Source: Syntrophomonadaceae bacterium (GTDB taxonomy: Bacteria; Bacillota; Syntrophomonadia; Syntrophomonadales; Syntrophothermaceae). From it: a stretch of DNA of 5,120 nt. The stretch is taken from positions 1-5,120 of the forward strand of contig JARYMO010000122.1 of the NCBI GenBank assembly GCA_029907055.1, read 5' to 3'. The translations under genes and the position numbers were made by a program. Under the pieces are notes generated by a model, which was not told where the DNA came from, searched no databases, and worked only from the letters and a program-made list of their open reading frames with translations. Below, one piece after another: positions 1 through 3,356 of the stretch (its first letter is position 1; each line of letters opens with the position of its first letter).

Positions 1-1
1 G

Positions 2-721
2 CTGCTCAAGGAGACCTGCATGGACCTGGTGATGGCCATGGTGCGCTACGACGTTCGCGGCGTCACCCGGGCCCTGCTGCAGATCGGCATCGCCACCGAG
101 CACGTCAACCGCGAGGAGTTCCGCCGCGACGTGTCGCGCCTGCAGCAGAAGTACTACGGCATGCCGCTGTCCCAGATCGAGATGGGGCAGGCGCTGGGCG
201 AGCTGGTGCAGCTGTCCTTCAAGTACTCGGTGCGGGTGCCGCCCGAGCTCTCCCTCATCGTCAAGATGCTGATGACCATGGAGGGGCTCATCATCCAGCT
301 CAACCCCGAGCTCAGCATCGTGGACATTGCCGAGCCCTTCGGCCGCGAGATCCTGCGCAGCCGCATGAGTGTCAGGAAGATGGGGCAGGGCATCTGGGAG
401 ATGGTGCTGGACCACTACCACGCCGCCCGCAACCTGCCGCGGGAGATGGAGTCGGTGATGAGCCTGCTGGAGGAGGGCGAGCTGAAGATCAAGATGGAGC
501 ACGTCAACCTGCGCCGCATGGCCAGCACCATCGACGTCATCACCAACCGCATCGTGCTGGCCATCATCATTGCCTCCATTATCATGGGCGCCTCCATGCT
601 GGTCTCCTCCAGCCGCGAGACCTTCGTGCCCGGGGTGCCGCTGGTGCAGATCGGCCTCGGCGTCGGGGTGGTGCTGGGGCTCTTCCTGGCCTACTCCATC
701 ATCCGCAGCGGCCGCTACTGA
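2..721 (+). CDS. ubiB: UbiB/AarF (ABC1/ADCK) family atypical protein kinase, C-terminal part
   Basis: This is the 3' part of a gene that begins before the window; the frame is open from base 2 and ends at TGA 719-721. About 239 residues are visible, against roughly 550 for a full-length family member. The visible part begins LLKETCMDLVMAMVRYDVRG and has the helical C-terminal region typical of UbiB/AarF proteins, followed by two hydrophobic segments. Counting from the Met at base 20, these are about residues 175-198 (IVLAIIIASIIMGASMLV) and 205-228. The kinase-like core with its nucleotide-binding and metal-binding motifs would lie upstream and cannot be checked. Family members are membrane-associated ATPases or kinases that support ubiquinone or other isoprenoid-lipid metabolism; the role in Firmicutes, which usually make menaquinone or no quinone, is less clear. 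No gene overlaps it, and it shows no functional link to the surface-protein genes downstream. The family call is confident; the symbol is at family level only. Confidence 0.85.
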   Translation: MLKETCMDLVMAMVRYDVRGVTRALLQIGIATEHVNREEFRRDVSRLQQKYYGMPLSQIEMGQALGELVQLSFKYSVRVPPELSLIVKMLMTMEGLIIQLNPELSIVDIAEPFGREILRSRMSVRKMGQGIWEMVLDHYHAARNLPREMESVMSLLEEGELKIKMEHVNLRRMASTIDVITNRIVLAIIIASIIMGASMLVSSSRETFVPGVPLVQIGLGVGVVLGLFLAYSIIRSGRY

Positions 722-754
722 GCCGCGAAGGAGGCTTGCGCAATTTTTCCCCTG

Positions 755-770
755 CCGGGGCCGTCCCCGG
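755..770 (+). other. Short GC hairpin after the UbiB-like gene
   Basis: CCGGGG (755-760) and CCCCGG (765-770) form a perfect 6-bp stem with a 4-base loop, 33 bases after the stop codon. A run of five Ts (744-748) lies before the hairpin rather than after it, and the bases that follow are GAGTCGAGGG, so it does not look like a standard intrinsic terminator on either strand. It may still help end transcription or stabilise the mRNA 3' end. Confidence 0.25.
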
Positions 771-786
771 GAGTCGAGGGGCATGG

Positions 787-792
787 TATAGT
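787..792 (+). promoter_or_regulatory. Candidate -10 element (TATAGT) for the first riboswitch transcript
   Basis: TATAGT fits the sigma-70/sigma-A -10 consensus at 5 of 6 positions and lies about 70 bases before the first riboswitch aptamer. No convincing -35 hexamer is present at 17 bases spacing (TCCCCG at 764-769), so this is a candidate only. Transcription from here would start near 799 and produce a leader of over 300 bases before the 1122 start codon. Confidence 0.35.
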
Positions 793-862
793 GGAAGTAG
801 AAACAAGTTGTCCAGCGCAGCTACACCGGTCAGACCCCTGGAGTCGCATCTCAGTAACGGTT

Positions 863-933
863 GGGGATGCAATGAAGTGTAGCCAGCAACGTGGGCACCT
901 CGGCTACATCGAGCGAGTGGTGCAACCGGCCTC
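863..933 (+). promoter_or_regulatory. Cyclic-di-GMP-II riboswitch aptamer, copy 1
   Basis: The sequence carries the hallmark blocks of the cyclic-di-GMP class II aptamer as remembered from the Clostridium acetobutylicum example: TGGGCAC in a loop, then GAGCGAGTGGTGCAACCG. P2 is TGTAGCC (878-884) with GGCTACA (902-908). The pseudoknot pairs GCACC (895-899) with GGTGC (919-923). A short P1 pairs GGGG (863-866) with CCTC (930-933), including one G-T wobble. The joining segment between P1 and P2 is 11 bases, the same as in copy 2. The conserved AACCG (924-928), which contains ligand-contacting bases in the known structure, is intact; the next base is G where copy 2 and C. acetobutylicum have A. 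The aptamer precedes the surface-protein gene at 1122 and should sense cyclic-di-GMP. Confidence 0.88.
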
Positions 934-952
934 ACCGGAAGAGGCCGGTTGC
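922..952 (+). terminator. Terminator-like hairpin overlapping riboswitch copy 1
   Basis: GCAACCGGCCTC (922-933) and GAGGCCGGTTGC (941-952) form a perfect 12-bp stem with a 7-base loop. The 5' arm contains the 3' strand of aptamer P1, the ligand-binding AACCG and the end of the pseudoknot strand, so the hairpin and the bound aptamer exclude each other. That predicts an ON switch. Unlike copy 2, there is no T-tract: the hairpin is followed by TGGCGTTCAGG. It may terminate weakly, act with a protein factor, or be a decayed expression platform. Confidence 0.6.
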
Positions 953-1121
953 TGGCGTTCAGGGGGGTAGCTGCCCAGAGGAAAGGGGTGATGGGGCGGC
1001 CGTGGAGGAAGAACGCAAGGCAAGGACGGCAGCTGACGTGACAACGCCCCGGGAAGCGGAGGGATTCGGGTAGCCTGGCACATCCCCTCCGCCCGGGGCA
1101 ACGGAAAGGGGGGAATGAGAG
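953..1121 (+). promoter_or_regulatory. Long untranslated leader between riboswitch copy 1 and the surface-protein gene
   Basis: These 169 bases contain no ORF with a credible ribosome binding site and good codon use. They are purine-rich (several GGAGGAAG- or GGGG-type runs) and end in a purine-rich ribosome binding site, AAAGGGGGG (1105-1113), 8 bases before ATG 1122. The dominant element is the hairpin at 1046-1099, listed separately. Short blocks CCAGAGG, GGTGAT and GGGCGGCC recur in the same order in the leader of the second surface gene, which suggests the whole leader was duplicated. Confidence 0.5.
1046..1099 (+). other. Large GC-rich hairpin directly upstream of the ribosome binding site
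   Basis: GCCCCGGG (1046-1053) pairs perfectly with CCCGGGGC (1092-1099). Above a 3-base bulge (AAG 1054-1056), CGGAGGG (1057-1063) pairs with CCCTCCG (1085-1091), and AT/AT (1064-1065 with 1082-1083) extends the stem past one bulged C. The loop is about 16 bases. The structure ends 5 bases before the ribosome binding site and lacks a T-tract. It could affect translation initiation, serve as a second pausing or processing point, or protect the mRNA 5' end. Confidence 0.55.
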
Positions 1122-2864
1122 ATGTACACGCGACGAATGCGCAAGCTCAGTTCAGTGGCCCTGGCCATGGTGTTCGTCTTCGTCTTCATGGTCGGCGCGG
1201 CGTGGGGCGTCGGATCGCCCGAGCAGTGCCCGGCGGTGGGTGCCGCTGATGCCGCGTACGACGGGGCCGCGTCTGCAGACAGTGGCATGGGAGTGATGAC
1301 GGCGGCCAACAGCGGGAACGAACACGGGGTGACGCCCCTCACCGGCGCCATCTGGACCACTGACGCGGACTGCAACGAAGTCAACGAGAACGTGCACTAC
1401 GCCACCAAGCAGGACGTCTACCTCAACGGGGGACCCAACAACGAGCACGGGGGGCAGGCCCTGCCTGACGGGTGGTACTGGGTCAAGGTGACCGACCCCA
1501 GCGGGCACACGCTGCTGGGCATCAGCGAGGGGCCCGTCGTGGAAGTAAGGGACGGGCGCTTCGTGAGCTGCGTGCAGCTGTGGAGCATCCTGGTCAAGGG
1601 CTCGGACGGCTCGCAGGGGTACGACAGCAGCCCCAACAACGGCGACGAGTACAAGGTGTGGATCAGCCCCACCGAGGACTTCGACCAGCACAAGACCGAC
1701 AACTTCAAGGTGAGGCAGGAAGAGAAGCCGCCGTGCGGCGAGGTGACCGCGACCAAGACCGCCTGTGGAATCTGGTACCGGGGCATTGACTACGACTGGA
1801 CGGTTGACAAGGTGGTTGAGCCCACTGCTGTCACGGTGAAGAAGGGGCAGAAGGCCACCGTCACCTACACCATCACCGCCACGCGCGGGGAACCGCAGCA
1901 GGAGGACGAGGCGTGGGTGACCGGCCAGGTGTGCGTCAACAACGGGCTGGGCGTAGCCATCACGGTAGTCCAGGTCCATGACTGGGTGGAGTTCTACAAG
2001 GAGGGCGCATGGCACCCGATTGAAGGAGCCAGCGCCACCTGGGAAGTGAACAAAGAAGTCGGCGCCAAGACATCGGAAACCGTCATCGATGAGTACCAGA
2101 TTCCCTTCGCGCCACAGGACGGGGCAGAAAAGTACCGCAACCTGGCTGAAGTGACCTGCGAGGTGATTGATGACGGCGACGGAAACGATGGATGCCCGTG
2201 CTGCGACGGCTGCGAGTGCCGGGTGAATGTCAGTTGCGCATGCTGCGAGCCTGAGCCGGGCTGCCCGGCGGAAGGCGGGGTCATCAGGGTTGAGCCGGTG
2301 GAGTTCGAACTTGACATCGATACCGACACCACCGATGCGACTGCCACGCTGACCGACGCCATCCATGCGCCGGCGGGGTTCAGCTACACCGTGATTGACA
2401 CCGGCGACGGCACTGGTCCCTGGTTCTTCGAAGGCAGCGGCAGCATCAGCTTCGACCTCGAGATCACCAACGACAACGTCGGCTGTGGTCAGCACCTGGA
2501 CCTTGACAACCTCGCCACGCTGACCGAGGACGACTCCCGGACCGAGCGCACCGATCCCGCCCAGGTCCACATCTACACTGGCACCTGTGAGGGCGGCAAT
2601 GGTGGCGACGGCGGTAACGGTGGAGGAGGTAACGGCGGCGAACCCGGCGGTGGCGGTGGAGGAGAACCGCCCACGGTGGAAACGGTGACCCCGGCGCCCG
2701 AGCCGGGACCGGGCCTGCCCCCGCTGGCGGAACTGATCCCCGCCCCGGTGGAAGTGCCCGCGGCACCTGCCCCGGCACTGCCCTTCACCGGCGGTGACCC
2801 GGCACTGTGGCTGGCAGCCGGCCTGCTGGTCCTGGGGTTGGGAGCCACCATGCGCAGGCAGTAG
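1122..2864 (+). CDS. Secreted, LPxTG-type cell-wall-anchored modular surface protein
   Basis: A complete 580-residue protein. The start at 1122 is chosen because AAAGGGGGG lies 8 bases upstream and a good signal peptide follows: RRMRK, then a hydrophobic core (about 9-27), with probable cleavage near residue 29. Residues about 75-197 form a domain with IWTTDADC, DVYLNGGP, LPDGWYWVKVTDPSG and YKVWIS motifs, a pattern I recall from many bacterial extracellular repeat proteins; I do not assign it a function. Residues about 218-345 are module A (YDW 224-226, HDW 286-288, YRN 338-340). A dense cysteine cluster lies at 358-381, with nine Cys. Module B is about 403-489 (CGQ at 455, second Cys at 489). 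A Gly/Asn-rich stretch (490-517) and a Pro/Ala/Glu-rich stalk (518-552) lead to LPFTGG (553-558), a membrane segment (about 561-576) and the tail MRRQ, a sortase sorting signal. The protein is therefore exported and probably anchored to the wall as an adhesin or matrix component. A cyclic-di-GMP-II riboswitch precedes it and an intrinsic terminator follows. No ligand or enzymatic activity can be inferred. Confidence 0.88.
   Translation: MYTRRMRKLSSVALAMVFVFVFMVGAAWGVGSPEQCPAVGAADAAYDGAASADSGMGVMTAANSGNEHGVTPLTGAIWTTDADCNEVNENVHYATKQDVYLNGGPNNEHGGQALPDGWYWVKVTDPSGHTLLGISEGPVVEVRDGRFVSCVQLWSILVKGSDGSQGYDSSPNNGDEYKVWISPTEDFDQHKTDNFKVRQEEKPPCGEVTATKTACGIWYRGIDYDWTVDKVVEPTAVTVKKGQKATVTYTITATRGEPQQEDEAWVTGQVCVNNGLGVAITVVQVHDWVEFYKEGAWHPIEGASATWEVNKEVGAKTSETVIDEYQIPFAPQDGAEKYRNLAEVTCEVIDDGDGNDGCPCCDGCECRVNVSCACCEPEPGCPAEGGVIRVEPVEFELDIDTDTTDATATLTDAIHAPAGFSYTVIDTGDGTGPWFFEGSGSISFDLEITNDNVGCGQHLDLDNLATLTEDDSRTERTDPAQVHIYTGTCEGGNGGDGGNGGGGNGGEPGGGGGGEPPTVETVTPAPEPGPGLPPLAELIPAPVEVPAAPAPALPFTGGDPALWLAAGLLVLGLGATMRRQ
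1773..2156 (+). repeat. Module A, copy in the 580-residue surface protein
   Basis: Residues about 218-345. The landmarks YDWTV (224), HDWVEF (286) and YRN..EV (338) recur in the second surface protein. The YDW-to-HDW distance is 62 residues in both. The middle consists of alternating Thr/Val-rich strands (ATVTYTITAT), typical of an immunoglobulin-like or DUF11-like beta-sandwich; the fold is an inference. Confidence 0.75.
2193..2264 (+). other. Cysteine cluster encoded between modules A and B
   Basis: Residues 358-381 hold nine cysteines at 358, 360, 361, 364, 366, 372, 374, 375 and 381, including CPCC..C.C and a later CACC. An acidic stretch (DDGDGND) precedes the cluster. The neighbouring modules have few cysteines, and the second surface protein has no matching cluster in its visible part. 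It could be a disulfide-knotted linker or a metal site. Confidence 0.8.
2328..2588 (+). repeat. Module B, copy in the 580-residue surface protein
   Basis: Residues about 403-489: TDATATLTDAI at the start, PAGFSYTV, ITNDNVGCGQ with Cys455, LATLTEDDS and YTGTC with Cys489. The two cysteines are 34 residues apart, as in both module B copies of the downstream protein. Confidence 0.8.
2778..2861 (+). other. C-terminal cell-wall sorting signal (LPFTGG, membrane segment, Arg tail)
   Basis: LPFTGG (residues 553-558) fits the LPxTG sortase consensus. It is followed by the hydrophobic stretch LWLAAGLLVLGLGATM and the basic tail RRQ. In Gram-positive bacteria a sortase cleaves such a signal between Thr and Gly and links the protein to peptidoglycan or to a pilus subunit. 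No sortase gene lies in the window. Confidence 0.85.
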
Positions 2865-3015
2865 CGCCCAGCCCTGACGCGCGAGGGGCGACGGCGCACC
2901 GAGAAACGAACCGGGCGATGCAGCAGGAATAGAGCAACAGTCACCAGGGCGGCCCGCCAGGGCCGCCTTTCAGTGTGCCCTGGGGTCTGATCTGCAAAAT
3001 GGTTCCAGAGGATAC
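2865..3015 (+). other. Intergenic stretch between the first surface gene and the second promoter
   Basis: Apart from the terminator at 2948-2970, nothing recognisable is visible here: no ORF with a ribosome binding site, no tRNA and no repeats. With the riboswitch leader (3016-3356), it makes up the 492-base gap between the two surface-protein genes. Confidence 0.5.
2948..2970 (+). terminator. Intrinsic terminator after the 580-residue surface-protein gene
   Basis: GGCGGCCC (2948-2955) and GGGCCGCC (2960-2967) form a perfect 8-bp GC stem with loop GCCA, followed by TTTCAG. A G-T and an A-T pair can extend the stem by two. The T-tract is short. It lies 83 bases past the stop codon and separates this gene from the second riboswitch transcript. 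Confidence 0.7.
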
Positions 3016-3044
3016 TTCTCACGCGAAGGGCCGAATGCTATCAT
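3016..3044 (+). promoter_or_regulatory. Sigma-A type promoter with extended -10 for the second riboswitch transcript
   Basis: TGCTATCAT (3036-3044) is an extended -10 (TG, one base, TATCAT). TTCTCA (3016-3021) matches 4 of 6 bases of the -35 consensus at a 17-base spacing. Transcription would start near 3051, about 65 bases before the second aptamer. This is a better promoter than the candidate ahead of copy 1. Confidence 0.6.
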
Positions 3045-3114
3045 GGGTTCAAATAGCCGTGCTGTGATCCGTTGAAGCGCACACAGCATTCAACCAATCC
3101 ACAGGACACTGCGT

Positions 3115-3184
3115 GAGGAAGCGAGGAAGTGCGGCCCGTACCTGGGCACTTGGGCCGCATGGAGCGAGTAGTGCAACCGACCTC
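3115..3184 (+). promoter_or_regulatory. Cyclic-di-GMP-II riboswitch aptamer, copy 2
   Basis: CTGGGCACTTG and AGTAGTGCAACCGACC closely match the remembered C. acetobutylicum cyclic-di-GMP-II aptamer. P2 is TGCGGCCC (3130-3137) with GGGCCGCA (3152-3159). The pseudoknot pairs GCACT (3146-3150) with AGTGC (3170-3174). P1 pairs GAGG (3115-3118) with CCTC (3181-3184). Relative to copy 1, P2 changes on both strands at once (T-A and A-T pairs become C-G and G-C), and the pseudoknot changes C-G to T-A. These compensatory changes are strong evidence of a functional RNA fold. It controls the large surface-protein gene at 3357. Confidence 0.93.
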
Positions 3185-3210
3185 GGGATCGAGGCCGGTT
3201 GTTTTCTTTT
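3174..3210 (+). terminator. Riboswitch-controlled intrinsic terminator, copy 2
   Basis: CAACCGACCTCG (3174-3185) and CGAGGCCGGTTG (3190-3201) form a 12-position stem with one A-C mismatch (3180 with 3195) and loop GGAT, followed directly by TTTTCTTTT (3202-3210). The 5' arm contains the P1 3' strand and the conserved AACCG of the aptamer. Ligand binding should therefore block the terminator and allow transcription of the gene at 3357 (ON switch). Confidence 0.85.
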
Positions 3211-3356
3211 GTGCAGCCAGAGGCGGGCGAGGGAGGTGATAGACCAACGGCGGGCGGCCCGGTTGCCCGCGGTGCGGGGACGGAGGCCGGGACGCGTGTG
3301 TCGTTGGGCTTTGCCTATAGCACCTACTGAAAACTGCGAGGAAAGGAGGGAAAGAG
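3211..3356 (+). promoter_or_regulatory. Untranslated leader after the copy 2 terminator
   Basis: These 146 bases have no convincing gene. GCGGGC and GCCCGC near 3250-3270 can form a small hairpin. The segment ends with a strong ribosome binding site, AGGAGG (3344-3349), 7 bases before ATG 3357, which fixes the start of the second surface-protein gene. Confidence 0.5.

Noticed and set aside
755..770. Intrinsic terminator for the UbiB-like gene
   Set aside because: The stem is only 6 bp and no T-tract follows on either strand, so it is listed only as a hairpin.
863..933. Cyclic-di-GMP-I (GEMM) riboswitch as an alternative identity
   Set aside because: The class I core (AGGGCAAACC with a tetraloop-receptor arrangement) is absent from both leaders, while the class II pseudoknot motifs are present.
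891..1073. 60-codon + strand frame in the first leader, a possible leader peptide
   Set aside because: It begins inside the aptamer P2 loop and has no separate ribosome binding site.
1115..1117. ATG upstream of 1122 as an alternative start of the first surface gene
   Set aside because: It is in a different frame from the surface protein and lies only 1 base after the ribosome binding site G-run.
1152..2570. Long open frame (472 codons) on the - strand
   Set aside because: A shadow of the 580-residue surface-protein gene. Its composition is typical of an antisense frame, and it has no credible start signal.
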